A stretch of 64,000 bases of DNA, from positions 18,053 through 82,052 of the forward strand of contig NZ_JAHFUY010000022.1 of NCBI RefSeq assembly GCF_023264895.1. Reading direction: 5' to 3'. The position numbers and the translations under genes are program-made. The notes below the pieces were generated by a model. The model saw only the letters and a program-made list of their open reading frames with translations, had not been told where the DNA came from and ran no database searches. The stretch is from Herbiconiux sp. (GTDB lineage: Bacteria > Actinomycetota > Actinomycetes > Actinomycetales > Microbacteriaceae). Below, piece after piece: positions 1 through 8,134 of the stretch (position 1 is the first letter of the stretch; every line of letters starts with the position of its first letter).

Positions 1-360
1 GCGGCGGCCGAGGACGAGCTCGGCACGACCCTCGTCGAGGAGTGCGACCATGGCCGGGAGCTGCGCCGGATCCATCGAGGCGTCGGCGTCGCAGAACGCG
101 ACGACGGGAGCCGTGGCGGCGACCAGGCCGGCGTGGGCGGCGGCGCCGAACCCGCGGCGGCTCTCGGTGACGACCGTGGCGCCGAGGCGGCGGGCGACAG
201 CGGCCGAGTCGTCGGTCGAGCCGTTGTCGACCACGATGGCGCGGTAGCCCTCGGGCAGGCGCGAGAGCACCCACGGCAGCGCCCGCTCCTCGTTGAGGCA
301 CGGGAGCACGACGTCGACGAGCACCGACGCCGCGGCGCCGGACGAAGCGGGATCGCTCAC
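1..360 (-). CDS. Glycosyltransferase family 2, N-terminal part (runs off the window edge)
   Basis: The first 120 residues of a GT-A fold glycosyltransferase that transfers a sugar from a nucleotide or polyprenyl-phosphate donor. Visible landmarks are the opening strand ending in LPCLNEE (about residues 19-25), the nucleotide-binding stretch VVDNGSTDDS (43-52) and the acidic metal-binding stretch CDADASMDP (90-98). This N-terminal pattern fits dolichol-phosphate-mannose-synthase-like GT2 enzymes, but the acceptor cannot be told from the fragment. The GTG start overlaps the stop of the upstream epimerase by four bases (GTGA), so the two are almost certainly co-translated. The context suggests cell-envelope polysaccharide or glycolipid synthesis. 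The C-terminal part lies outside the window. Confidence 0.88.
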   Translation of the reverse strand, partial: MSDPASSGAAASVLVDVVLPCLNEERALPWVLSRLPEGYRAIVVDNGSTDDSAAVARRLGATVVTESRRGFGAAAHAGLVAATAPVVAFCDADASMDPAQLPAMVALLDEGRAELVLGRR

Positions 361-1451
361 CGCACGGCCGAGCGGAGCGGTGCGGCGGCGAACTCGCGCA
401 TCCCCTCATCGAAGGGCACCGCGGCGCTCCAGCCGAGCTCGGCGCGGATGAGGGCCGACGACGCGGTGATGTGCCGCACGTCGCCGAGCCGGTACTCCCC
501 CGTCACCACGGGCTCCGCGCCGCCCGCGGCACGTGCGAGCGCGGCCGCCATGTCACCGATCGTGTGCACGGTGCCGCTGCCCACGTTGAAGGCCCGGAAC
601 GTGCCCTCGGCCTGCTTCCCCACGCCGTGCACGGCCGCGAGGTTCGCCCCCGCCACGTCGCGCACGTGCACGAAGTCGCGGCGCTGACCGCCGTCTTCGA
701 ACACCCGAGGTGCCTCGCCGCGCGCGAGCGCCGAGCGGAACAGCGACGCGACCCCGGCGTAGGGCGTGTTCTGCGGCATGCCCGGCCCGTAGACGTTGTG
801 GTAGCGGAGCCCGATCGCCCGGCCCCCCGTGGAGCGCGCCCAGGAGGCGGCGAGGTGCTCCTGCGCGAGCTTGGTGCTGGCATAGACGTTGCGGGGATCG
901 AGCGGCTCGGCCTCGCCGATGAGCTCGGGCTCGAGCGCCTCGCCCGTCTCCGGATCGCGCGGCTCGAAGCGCCCCGCATCGAGATCGGCGGCGGCGCGCG
1001 GCAGCGGGCGCACCCGGCCGCGGCTGGAGCGGTAGGCGCCCTCGCCGTAGACCACCATCGACGACGCGAACACGTAGGAGCCGATGCCCGCGCGGGTCAT
1101 CTCGGTGAGCAGCACCGCGGTGCCGAGGTCGTTCGAGGCCACGTAGTCGGCGGCGTCGTAGAAGTCGACGCCGAGCCCGACCTTGCCGGCCTGGTGGCAG
1201 ACGGCGTCGACGCCCTCGAGGGCCGATCGCACGGCCTCGGCGTCGCGCACGTCGGCCCGCACGAACTCCACGCCTTCCGGCAGAGCGGATGCGATCTCGG
1301 ATGCCCCGCCACCGCCACCGGAGGCCGCGCCGTGCACGTCCTCCCGCAGCGAGTCGATCACCCGCACCCGCCAGCCGCCCGCGAGCGCGGCGTCGACCAC
1401 GGCGCCGCCGATGAACCCGGCGCCGCCCGTGACGAGGAGACGGCCCGTCAC
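357..1451 (-). CDS. NAD-dependent epimerase/dehydratase (extended SDR)
   Basis: Extended short-chain dehydrogenase of 364 residues, the class that epimerises or dehydrates nucleotide sugars such as UDP-glucose. It opens with the Rossmann motif TGGAGFIG (8-15), has an Asp after the second strand (D33) and the catalytic Tyr-x-x-x-Lys as Y190/K194 in YASTK, preceded by the Ser pair at 130-131. A Gly-rich loop at 45-49 and a long charged insertion at about 140-185 are unusual but occur in some bacterial relatives. The GTG start is chosen because it overlaps the ilvA stop by four bases and places the Rossmann motif at the N-terminus; the frame stays open upstream without homology. The following glycosyltransferase starts inside its stop codon. 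Substrate not assignable. Confidence 0.9.
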   Translation of the reverse strand: MTGRLLVTGGAGFIGGAVVDAALAGGWRVRVIDSLREDVHGAASGGGGGASEIASALPEGVEFVRADVRDAEAVRSALEGVDAVCHQAGKVGLGVDFYDAADYVASNDLGTAVLLTEMTRAGIGSYVFASSMVVYGEGAYRSSRGRVRPLPRAAADLDAGRFEPRDPETGEALEPELIGEAEPLDPRNVYASTKLAQEHLAASWARSTGGRAIGLRYHNVYGPGMPQNTPYAGVASLFRSALARGEAPRVFEDGGQRRDFVHVRDVAGANLAAVHGVGKQAEGTFRAFNVGSGTVHTIGDMAAALARAAGGAEPVVTGEYRLGDVRHITASSALIRAELGWSAAVPFDEGMREFAAAPLRSAVR

Positions 1452-2749
1452 TGCTCGATGCGCAGGTCGTAGCCGGCGTCGCGCAGCTTGGCGACCACGA
1501 GCTCGCGGTGGTCGGGCCCACGCGTCTCGATGTGCAGCTCGAGCTCGACCTGGCTGATCTGCAGGCCCTTGCCGTGGCGGGTGTGCTGCACCTCCACCAC
1601 GTTGGCGTTGGCCTCGGCCACGATCTCGGCGGTGCGCGCGAGCTGACCCGGGCGATCCGGAAGCATGATCCGCAGCTTGAGGTAGCGCTCCGAGGCCGCG
1701 AGGCCGTGGCTGATGACGCGCTGCATGAGCAGCGGATCGATGTTGCCGCCCGAGAGCACCACCACCGTCGTGCCCGCGTTCTTCACCTGCCCCGAGAGCA
1801 TGGCGGCCACGCCCACGGCGCCCGCCGGCTCGACGACCTGCTTGGCGCGCTCGAGCAGCAGCAGCAGAGCCCTGGCGGTGTCGGCCTCGGTGACGGTGAC
1901 GACCTCGTCGACGAGCTCGTGGATGATCTCGAAGTTGAGCACGCCCGGCCGCGAGACCTGGATGCCGTCGGCGATCGTGGGCGTGGTCACGATCTCCACG
2001 GGCTCTCCCGCCTCGAGCGAGGGCGGGTAGGCGGCGGCGTTGGCCGCCTGCACCCCGATCACCCGGATCGAGCGGCCCTCGGCCGCCGCGCGCTGCTTGA
2101 CCGCGCTCGCGATGCCCGAGATGAGCCCGCCGCCGCCGATCGGCACCACGACCGTGTCGGCATCCGGGACCTGGTCGAGGATCTCGAGCCCGAGCGTGGC
2201 CTGCCCCATGACGACGTCGATGTGGTCGAACGGCGGGATGACGACGGCACCGGTCGACTGCGAGAACTCGGCGGCGGCACGGAGCGCCTCCTCCACCGAG
2301 TGGCCGCGCAGGATGACGTCGGCGCCGTAGTGGCGGGTGGCCTGGAGCTTCGGCAGCGGCACGCCGATGGGCATGAAGATGGTGGCCTTGATGCCGAGCT
2401 CCCGCGCCGCGAACGCCACGCCCTGGGCGTGGTTGCCGGCCGACGCGGCCACGACGCCGCGCGCCTTCTCCTCGTCGCTGAGGCTCGAGATGCGGTTGTA
2501 GGCTCCGCGGATCTTGTAGGAGCCGGTGCGCTGCAGGTTCTCGCACTTCATGAAGACCGGGGATCCGATGATGTCGCTGAGGAAGCGCGAGCTCTCCATG
2601 GGCGTGACCTGCGCGGCCTTCGACACACGGATGCGCGCGGCCTCGATCTCGGCGAGCGAGGGCCAGGCGGAGCCCTCACGGGACGACGGCGCGGACGAGG
2701 CCTCGGCCGGCTCCGTGGGCGGGTAGGTGAGACTGGTGGGCTCAGACAT
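1448..2749 (-). CDS. ilvA: Threonine ammonia-lyase with C-terminal ACT domain
   Basis: PLP enzyme of 433 residues converting L-threonine to 2-oxobutanoate and ammonia, the first step of isoleucine synthesis or a catabolic step. The PLP lysine is K79 in GSYKIRG, the Asn of SAGNHAQG (103-110) binds substrate, and GGGGL (205-209) holds the PLP phosphate. From about residue 355 there is one ACT-type regulatory domain (DRPGQLARTAEIVAEANANV region), which matches the 400-residue TdcB/IlvA form common in actinobacteria rather than the 510-residue enterobacterial IlvA with two ACT modules. The first 30 residues are Ser/Pro/Glu-rich and probably disordered. The start overlaps the end of the AI-2E gene by eight bases, so the two are likely one transcript. 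Confidence 0.93.
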   Translation of the reverse strand: MSEPTSLTYPPTEPAEASSAPSSREGSAWPSLAEIEAARIRVSKAAQVTPMESSRFLSDIIGSPVFMKCENLQRTGSYKIRGAYNRISSLSDEEKARGVVAASAGNHAQGVAFAARELGIKATIFMPIGVPLPKLQATRHYGADVILRGHSVEEALRAAAEFSQSTGAVVIPPFDHIDVVMGQATLGLEILDQVPDADTVVVPIGGGGLISGIASAVKQRAAAEGRSIRVIGVQAANAAAYPPSLEAGEPVEIVTTPTIADGIQVSRPGVLNFEIIHELVDEVVTVTEADTARALLLLLERAKQVVEPAGAVGVAAMLSGQVKNAGTTVVVLSGGNIDPLLMQRVISHGLAASERYLKLRIMLPDRPGQLARTAEIVAEANANVVEVQHTRHGKGLQISQVELELHIETRGPDHRELVVAKLRDAGYDLRIEQ

Positions 2750-3950
2750 CGGTGAGGGGATCCTTCGGTGGGATGAGGGCGCGCTCGTCGGCGGTCGCCC
2801 GCCACGCGCCCCCGGCGACGTAGTTGACCATGACGTTGAGGGTGGCCACGAGCGGCACGGCGAAGAACGCGCCGGCGATGCCCGCCACCATGGAGCCCCC
2901 CGCGACCGCGAGCACCACGGCGAGCGGATGCACCTTCACGGCCGTGCCCATGATGAGCGGCTGCAGCACGTGCCCCTCGATCTGCTGCACGAGCAGCACG
3001 ACGCCGAGCATGATGAGGGCGATCACCCAGCCGTTGTAGACGAGGGCGATGAACACGGCCACGGTTCCCGTGAGCACGGCTCCGATGATGGGGATGAACG
3101 AGCCGAGGAACACCAGCACGGCGACCGGGATGGCGAGCGGCACCTGCAGGATGGCCGCACCGACCCCGATGCCCACGGCGTCGATCGAGGCCACGAGGAT
3201 CTGCACCTTCACGAAGTTCTGCAGCGTCGCCCAGCCGGCCCGGCCGGCCCCGTCGGTGGCCGCACGGGCCTTGCGGGGGAACACGTGCACGATCCAGCGC
3301 CAGATCCGCTCGCCGTCGATCAGGATAAACAGGGTGGAGAAGAGGGTCAGCAGCACTCCTGCGAGCACGTGCCCGATGCTCGAGCCCACCGCCGCGGCAC
3401 CCGTGATGAGGGCCTGGCCGTCCTGCTGGATCGCACCCCAGATCTGCGCCACGTAGTCGTTGAAGTCGTCTTCGGAGACCTGCAGCGGAGACTGCGCGAG
3501 GAACGCCTTGAGGTCGTTGTAGGAGTTGAGGGTCTGCGAGCGCAGGTCGTCGAACCCGGAGGTGACCTGCGTCACGACGAGGAAGATGAGCCCGGCCACC
3601 ACCACGAGGGTGCCGAGCTCGGCGGCCGCCACCGCGAGACCCTTGGGCCAGCGGTGCCGCACGAGGAAGTTCTTGAACGGCACGAGCAGCGCCGACAGCA
3701 CGACCGCCACCATGAGCGGGATGATGAGCAGCCGCAGCTGGATGATGAGGAACCCGATGGCCGCGAGCACGCCGAGCACCACGAGGATGCGCCACGACCA
3801 CGCCCCGGCGAGCTGCATGCCGGGCGGCACCGACTCGAGCGGGTCGTAGCGGTCAGGGCCGGGAGCGGTGGCCGGCCGGACGGCGGGCTTCACGGGCACG
3901 TCGGAAGGCGACTTCGGCGCACCCCGGCGCGATCGCCCGAACGGAGACAT
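2742..3950 (-). CDS. AI-2E family transporter (PF01594-type membrane protein)
   Basis: Integral membrane protein of 402 residues. A 45-residue cytoplasmic N-terminus is followed by paired helices at about 52-95, a third around 105-125, an extracytoplasmic stretch (about 130-170, containing the NDYVAQIW region), and a cluster of C-terminal helices with the family's Gly/Pro-rich loop GSFIPIIGAVLTG and the QQIEGHVLQPLIMG signature. The family name comes from YdgG/TqsA, but members include exporters and Na+/H+ antiporters, so autoinducer export is not implied. First gene of an overlapping run with ilvA, the epimerase and the glycosyltransferase. A TAGACT hexamer ends six bases before the ATG. Confidence 0.88.
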   Translation of the reverse strand: MSPFGRSRRGAPKSPSDVPVKPAVRPATAPGPDRYDPLESVPPGMQLAGAWSWRILVVLGVLAAIGFLIIQLRLLIIPLMVAVVLSALLVPFKNFLVRHRWPKGLAVAAAELGTLVVVAGLIFLVVTQVTSGFDDLRSQTLNSYNDLKAFLAQSPLQVSEDDFNDYVAQIWGAIQQDGQALITGAAAVGSSIGHVLAGVLLTLFSTLFILIDGERIWRWIVHVFPRKARAATDGAGRAGWATLQNFVKVQILVASIDAVGIGVGAAILQVPLAIPVAVLVFLGSFIPIIGAVLTGTVAVFIALVYNGWVIALIMLGVVLLVQQIEGHVLQPLIMGTAVKVHPLAVVLAVAGGSMVAGIAGAFFAVPLVATLNVMVNYVAGGAWRATADERALIPPKDPLTDV

Positions 3951-3956
3951 GGGCCA

Positions 3957-3962
3957 AGTCTA
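3957..3962 (-). promoter_or_regulatory. -10 hexamer, candidate leaderless promoter of the AI-2E operon
   Basis: TAGACT on the minus strand with six bases (TGGCCC) to the ATG at 3950. Transcription would begin at or next to the start codon, and no Shine-Dalgarno sequence is seen. Seen directly; leaderless initiation is inference. Confidence 0.5.
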
Positions 3963-3994
3963 GGAGCGCTCGTATGCGCCCGCTCGCATGCGAG

Positions 3995-5077
3995 TCACAG
4001 CTCCCGCTGCGCGACCGCCACGGGCGCCCCGGCGAACTCGAGGAAGAGCCTCTCGTCGACCTCCGGCACGAATCCCGCGGCGTGCTGCACGGCCAGCACC
4101 GTGCCGTCGTCGAGCGCCACCGAGGTGCGCCGGAACGAGCCGAGGAAGCTCGTCGAGACGACCTCCGCCGCCAGCCCCGCCGCGCCGAATCGCAGATCCT
4201 CTGGGCGCACGAACGCCACCACGTCGCCCTCGGCCGCCGCCTGGTCGATGAGCGGGAGCCGCACCCCGCCCTCGAGCTCCACGACACCGCCCGACACCCG
4301 GCCCGGCAGCCGGTTGGTCTGCCCCACGAACTCGGCCACGAAGGCCGTCGCGGCACGCTCGTAGAGGTTCTCGGGCGTGCCGATCTGCTCGATCCGCCCC
4401 GCCCGCATCACGGCCACCCGGTCGGCCACCGCGAGGGCCTCCTCCTGGTCGTGCGTCACGAAGAGCGTCGTGATGCCGAACTCGCGCTGGATGCGCCGGA
4501 TCTCCTCACGCAGCTGAACGCGCACCCGGGCGTCGAGCGCCGAGAGCGGCTCGTCGAGCAGCAGCACCCTGGGCTCGGTCACGAGCGCACGGGCGAGAGC
4601 GACGCGCTGCTGCTGCCCGCCCGAGAGCTCGTGCGCGTAGCGGCCGCCGAACCCGCCGAGGCCCACCATCTCGAGGGCGTCGCCCGCCCGTCGGCGCCGC
4701 TCGGCCGCGGGCACCTTGCGCATCCGCAGACCGAACTCGACGTTGGCGAGCGAGGTGAGGTGAGGGAACAGCGAGTACGACTGGAACACCATGCCGATGT
4801 CGCGGTGGCGCGCGGGGACCCCGGAGACGTCCTCGCCGTCGACGAGCACGGATCCTCCGGTGGCCGACTCGAGGCCCGCGAGCACCCGCAGGGCCGTGGT
4901 CTTGCCGCAGCCGCTCGGGCCGAGCAGGGCCACGAACTCCCCTGGTTCGATCACGAGGTCGATGCCGTCGAGGCCGCGGTGGCCGCCCGCGAACTCCTTC
5001 TCGATGGCGCGGAGCTCGACCCGGGCGCCCATCTGGGCAGGGGTCGTGGTCGTGGGTGTGGGCGACGTCGTGGTCAT
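3995..5077 (-). CDS. ABC transporter ATP-binding protein (PotA/FbpC type, TOBE domain)
   Basis: ATPase subunit of 360 residues that energises the importer encoded upstream. Walker A GPSGCGKT (53-60), Q-loop in VFQSYSLFPH (97-106), signature LSGGQQQRVALARAL (151-165), Walker B LLLDEP (172-177) and the H-loop in LFVTHDQEEA are intact. From about residue 280 a C-terminal TOBE domain with FVRPEDLRFG follows, typical of spermidine/putrescine, iron(III), thiamine and phosphonate importers. The start is fixed by a GGAAAG ribosome site eight bases upstream and by the ATGA overlap with the second permease. The first 16 residues are Thr/Pro-rich and unlike the family. Last gene of a four-gene importer operon. 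Confidence 0.93.
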   Translation of the reverse strand: MTTTSPTPTTTTPAQMGARVELRAIEKEFAGGHRGLDGIDLVIEPGEFVALLGPSGCGKTTALRVLAGLESATGGSVLVDGEDVSGVPARHRDIGMVFQSYSLFPHLTSLANVEFGLRMRKVPAAERRRRAGDALEMVGLGGFGGRYAHELSGGQQQRVALARALVTEPRVLLLDEPLSALDARVRVQLREEIRRIQREFGITTLFVTHDQEEALAVADRVAVMRAGRIEQIGTPENLYERAATAFVAEFVGQTNRLPGRVSGGVVELEGGVRLPLIDQAAAEGDVVAFVRPEDLRFGAAGLAAEVVSTSFLGSFRRTSVALDDGTVLAVQHAAGFVPEVDERLFLEFAGAPVAVAQREL

Positions 5078-5898
5078 GAACGAACTTTCCTCTGAGTGCG
5101 CGGTCCCGCGCCGATGAATCCGATGCCGATGAGCAGCGCGAAGGCGAAGGCCAGGGCGAGCAGGGCGAAGATGATGGCCACGAACGGATCGGCCTTCGAC
5201 ACGATCACGAGCGCGGTCTGCAGGTTCACCCGGTTCAGGAGCGCCGCGATCGTGTACTCGCCGAGCACCACGGCCACCGAGATGAACGAGGCGGCGAGGA
5301 GGCCCCGCCGGATGTTCGGGACCACCACGCGGAGGAGAATGGTGAGCCAGCCCGCGCCGAGCGAGCGGGCCGCTTCGCTGAGGGTCACGACGTCGACCGC
5401 CCGGAGGTTGGCCTGGATGGCGCGGTAGGCGTAGGGCAGCACGAGGATGCCGTAGGCGAACGCGAGCGGCCAGACGCCGGAGCCTAAGATCCTTGCCACG
5501 ACCGAGTAGACCGGCGCGAGCCCCACGACGAGCACGATGGCGGGGATCGTGATGGGCAGGAGGCACACGAACTCGAGCACGCGCTCGAGGGCGGGGAACC
5601 GGATGCGCACGAGCACCATGGTGGGAACGAGCAGCACGAGCATGATGAGCACCGTGACGACCGCGAGCAGGAGCGAGTTGGTGAGGCCGGTCAGCACGGG
5701 CTTGTACTCGCCCGTGAGGCCGTCGCCGCCGAACAGCTCGGCCCAGCGCGCGAGGTCGTAGCCGCCCTCGAGGCCGCGCCGCAGGGTGAACTCGATCATG
5801 GCCGCGATGGGCACGAGGAAGAGGCCGCCGATGACGACCACGATGATCCACCGGGTCAGCCGCGTGGGGCCAGGATGCACCTGGGGCAGCCCGCTCAT
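5074..5898 (-). CDS. ABC transporter permease 2 (PotC-like)
   Basis: Membrane subunit of 274 residues with about six transmembrane helices: one near 18-38 and the binding-protein-dependent transport core from about 75 onward. The EAA loop that docks on the ATPase is seen as SEAARSLGAGWLTILLRVVVPNIRRG. The ATG overlaps the stop of permease 1 by four bases, and its own stop overlaps the ATPase start by four. Length and order fit PotC-type second permeases. Substrate unknown. Confidence 0.9.
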   Translation of the reverse strand: MSGLPQVHPGPTRLTRWIIVVVIGGLFLVPIAAMIEFTLRRGLEGGYDLARWAELFGGDGLTGEYKPVLTGLTNSLLLAVVTVLIMLVLLVPTMVLVRIRFPALERVLEFVCLLPITIPAIVLVVGLAPVYSVVARILGSGVWPLAFAYGILVLPYAYRAIQANLRAVDVVTLSEAARSLGAGWLTILLRVVVPNIRRGLLAASFISVAVVLGEYTIAALLNRVNLQTALVIVSKADPFVAIIFALLALAFAFALLIGIGFIGAGPRTQRKVRS

Positions 5899-6818
5899 CG
5901 CTGCCACCTCGCGGCGCGGCGCATGAGCAGCGAGTAGAGCGCCATCACGACCACCATCACCACGATCATGCCGAGGGCGAGGGCGCCGGCGAGGTTCTCC
6001 CGGCCGAGCACGGTCTCGCTCGTGAGGGCCGCGCGGATCTGCAGCGGCACGATCTGCGAGCCCTGGCTGGTGAGCGCCGCGGCGGTGGCGAACGAGGAGA
6101 ACGCGTTGGCGAACAGCAGCAGCAGGCAGCCGACGAACGAGGGCAGCAGCACGGGCGCGCCGATGTGGCGCCAGTAGCCGAACCGGCTGCCGCCGAGCAT
6201 CGCGGTGGCCTCGGCCCACTGCGGCTTCAGGCCCTCGAGGGCCGGCAGGAAGGTGATGATCATGAGCGGCACCTGGAAGTAGAGGTAGGGCAGGATGAGC
6301 CCCGGGGTGTCGTAGAGCCAGACGCCGTCGGCGAAGATGTCGGTGCCGAAGGTGTCGCGGAGCCAGAGGGTGACCATGCCCTGGATGCCGATGGTCGCGA
6401 CGAACGCGAACGCGAGCATCACGCCGCCGAACTGGGCGAGCACGCCGCTCGCGGCGTCGACCACCGTGCGGAGGACGCCCGTCGGCTTCGCACCGATCAG
6501 GGCGTAGCAGAACAGCGCGCCCACGACCGCCCCGACCACGGCGGTGAGCGCCGAGAGCCAGAGCGAGTTGCCGAACGTGTTCAGCACCACCGGATCGCCG
6601 AGGGCGGCGAGGTTGGTCCAGGTGAAGGCGCCGTCGCCGTCGACGAGGCCCGTGCCGAGCGCGAGGAGGGTCGGCAGCGCGAGGAAGAGCAGGATGTAGG
6701 CCGTGAACGGCACGAGGCCGAGGACGCTGCCCGAGATCGGGGAGCGACCTCGGCGGGGCGCCCCCGGGCCCCGCGGCGGAGCGATGCCCGCCGCGGGGCT
6801 CAGGATGCGTTCGCTCAC
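5895..6818 (-). CDS. ABC transporter permease 1 (PotB-like)
   Basis: Membrane subunit of 307 residues. After a Pro/Gly/Arg-rich cytoplasmic tail (1-28) come six predicted helices, the first at about 33-53. The EAA loop is visible as AEATAMLGGSRFGYWRHIGAPVL. The GTG start sits in a GTGA overlap with the lipoprotein gene; the reading frame continues upstream but only as an out-of-frame shadow of that gene. It should form the heterodimeric channel with permease 2. Confidence 0.9.
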   Translation of the reverse strand: MSERILSPAAGIAPPRGPGAPRRGRSPISGSVLGLVPFTAYILLFLALPTLLALGTGLVDGDGAFTWTNLAALGDPVVLNTFGNSLWLSALTAVVGAVVGALFCYALIGAKPTGVLRTVVDAASGVLAQFGGVMLAFAFVATIGIQGMVTLWLRDTFGTDIFADGVWLYDTPGLILPYLYFQVPLMIITFLPALEGLKPQWAEATAMLGGSRFGYWRHIGAPVLLPSFVGCLLLLFANAFSSFATAAALTSQGSQIVPLQIRAALTSETVLGRENLAGALALGMIVVMVVVMALYSLLMRRAARWQR

Positions 6819-7957
6819 TGGACGGCGGCCGCCCACTTCTCGCCGAGCAGCGTCGAGGCCGCCTCGGCCTGAGCGGCGTCGGGCACGACGGTCTCGTCGG
6901 GGGTCTCGGGCAGTGCCGCGAAGAGCTCCTCGTCGATGGTGCCGGCCTCGGCCATGGCGTCGGCGCGCACGGGGCGGGCGCCGCCCTCGAGCCACAGGTT
7001 CTGCGCCTCGTCGCTGTAGAGGAACTCCTGCCACAGGCGCGCGGCGGCCGGGTTCGGTGCGTCGATGTTCACGGCCTGGTTGTAGTAGCCCGCGTAGCCG
7101 GTGCCGGGGAGGATGGCGACCTCCCAGTTGCGCTGGCCCTCGAGCTCGGCGCCGTAGCCCACGTTGAGGTAGTCCCAGTCGAAGACCACGGGGGTCTCAC
7201 CGCTCGCGATGGTCGCGGGCGTCGGGTCGATCTTCACGAAGTTGCCGGCCTTGTTCAGCTCGGAGAAGAAGTCGATGCCGGCCTGGAAGTCGTCGACCGA
7301 TCCACCGTTCTGCACGGCGGCGAGGCCCACCGCCGCGAACGCGGCGCCGGCCTGGGTCGGGTCGCCGTTGATCGCGACCTTGCCCTTGTAGTCGGCGCCG
7401 AGGAGGTCCTCGAGGCTCTCGGGGGCGGGAACGGCGTCGGGGTCGTAGCCGACGGCCATGTACCCGCCGTAGTCGCCCACCCAGAGGCCCGACTGCTCCT
7501 TGAGCGCATCCGGGATGTCGGCCCAGGTCTCGACCTGGTAGGGCGCGAACTGGTCGGTGTTGGCGAGAGCCACGGCCGCGCCCAGGTCGAAGACGTCGGG
7601 GGCGGTGTCCTGGCCGGCGAGGTTCTCGGCGGCCTGGATCTCCTCGGCGCTCGAGGCGTCGGGGCTGGCCTCGTTGATGGTGATCTCGGGGTACTTGGCG
7701 GCGAACGCGTCGAGCACGGCGCCGTAGTTGGCCCAGTCGCGCGGCAGCGCGATGACGTTGAGCGAGCCTTCGGCCTTGGCGGCCTCCTCGAGGGCTTCGA
7801 GCGAGCCGAAGTCGGCGAGGCTCGTGGCGGTGGCGGCGTCGACCGCTTCCGCGCCGGCGTCGGAGTCGGCGGACGCCTCGGCGGAGCAGCCGGTGAGGCC
7901 CAGGGCGACGGCTGCGACGACGGCGAGTCCCGTGATCGCGGTGCGCTTGGTGAACAA
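6815..7957 (-). CDS. ABC transporter substrate-binding lipoprotein (PotD/FbpA superfamily)
   Basis: Extracytoplasmic binding protein of 380 residues, anchored by a lipid on C24 in the lipobox LTGC after a short signal peptide (KRTAITG, then a hydrophobic core). The mature part has the type II binding-protein pattern of polyamine, iron(III) and thiamine binders: LNVIALPRDWANYG at the start, YDPDAVPAPESLEDLL in the middle and a W-rich hinge (VVFDWDYLNVGYG). I choose the TTG at 7955-7957 because GGAGG lies five bases before it and because it gives a normal signal peptide; an ATG eight codons earlier would swallow the ribosome site. First gene of the importer operon. No riboswitch was recognised in the upstream 177 bases. 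Confidence 0.9.
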   Translation of the reverse strand: MFTKRTAITGLAVVAAVALGLTGCSAEASADSDAGAEAVDAATATSLADFGSLEALEEAAKAEGSLNVIALPRDWANYGAVLDAFAAKYPEITINEASPDASSAEEIQAAENLAGQDTAPDVFDLGAAVALANTDQFAPYQVETWADIPDALKEQSGLWVGDYGGYMAVGYDPDAVPAPESLEDLLGADYKGKVAINGDPTQAGAAFAAVGLAAVQNGGSVDDFQAGIDFFSELNKAGNFVKIDPTPATIASGETPVVFDWDYLNVGYGAELEGQRNWEVAILPGTGYAGYYNQAVNIDAPNPAAARLWQEFLYSDEAQNLWLEGGARPVRADAMAEAGTIDEELFAALPETPDETVVPDAAQAEAASTLLGEKWAAAVQ

Positions 7958-8120
7958 GTGATCCTCCAGGGTGTCGGCCACCGGCCGCCCGCGCTGTGAG
8001 CGGGCTGTTGCGATGCCGGGGTGCCGACCTCTGCAGGCTAAGGAGCGCGGGGGACGCTTCGCCGTCGCCGCCGTGAACCGGGCGTGAACGAGCGGTGTCG
8101 AGGATGTCGGGGGCGCCGGG

Positions 8121-8126
8121 TAGGGT
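8121..8126 (+). promoter_or_regulatory. -10 hexamer before the YcaQ-type gene
   Basis: TAGGGT, eight bases before the ATG at 8135. A GGAG lies only three bases from the ATG, too close for a good ribosome site, so leaderless initiation is plausible. Confidence 0.4.
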
Positions 8127-8134
8127 CTGGAGCC

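Noticed and set aside
7958..8120. TPP or other riboswitch before the ABC importer
   Set aside because: Only a short CCCGC/GCGGG hairpin is seen; none of the conserved riboswitch core sequences is present.
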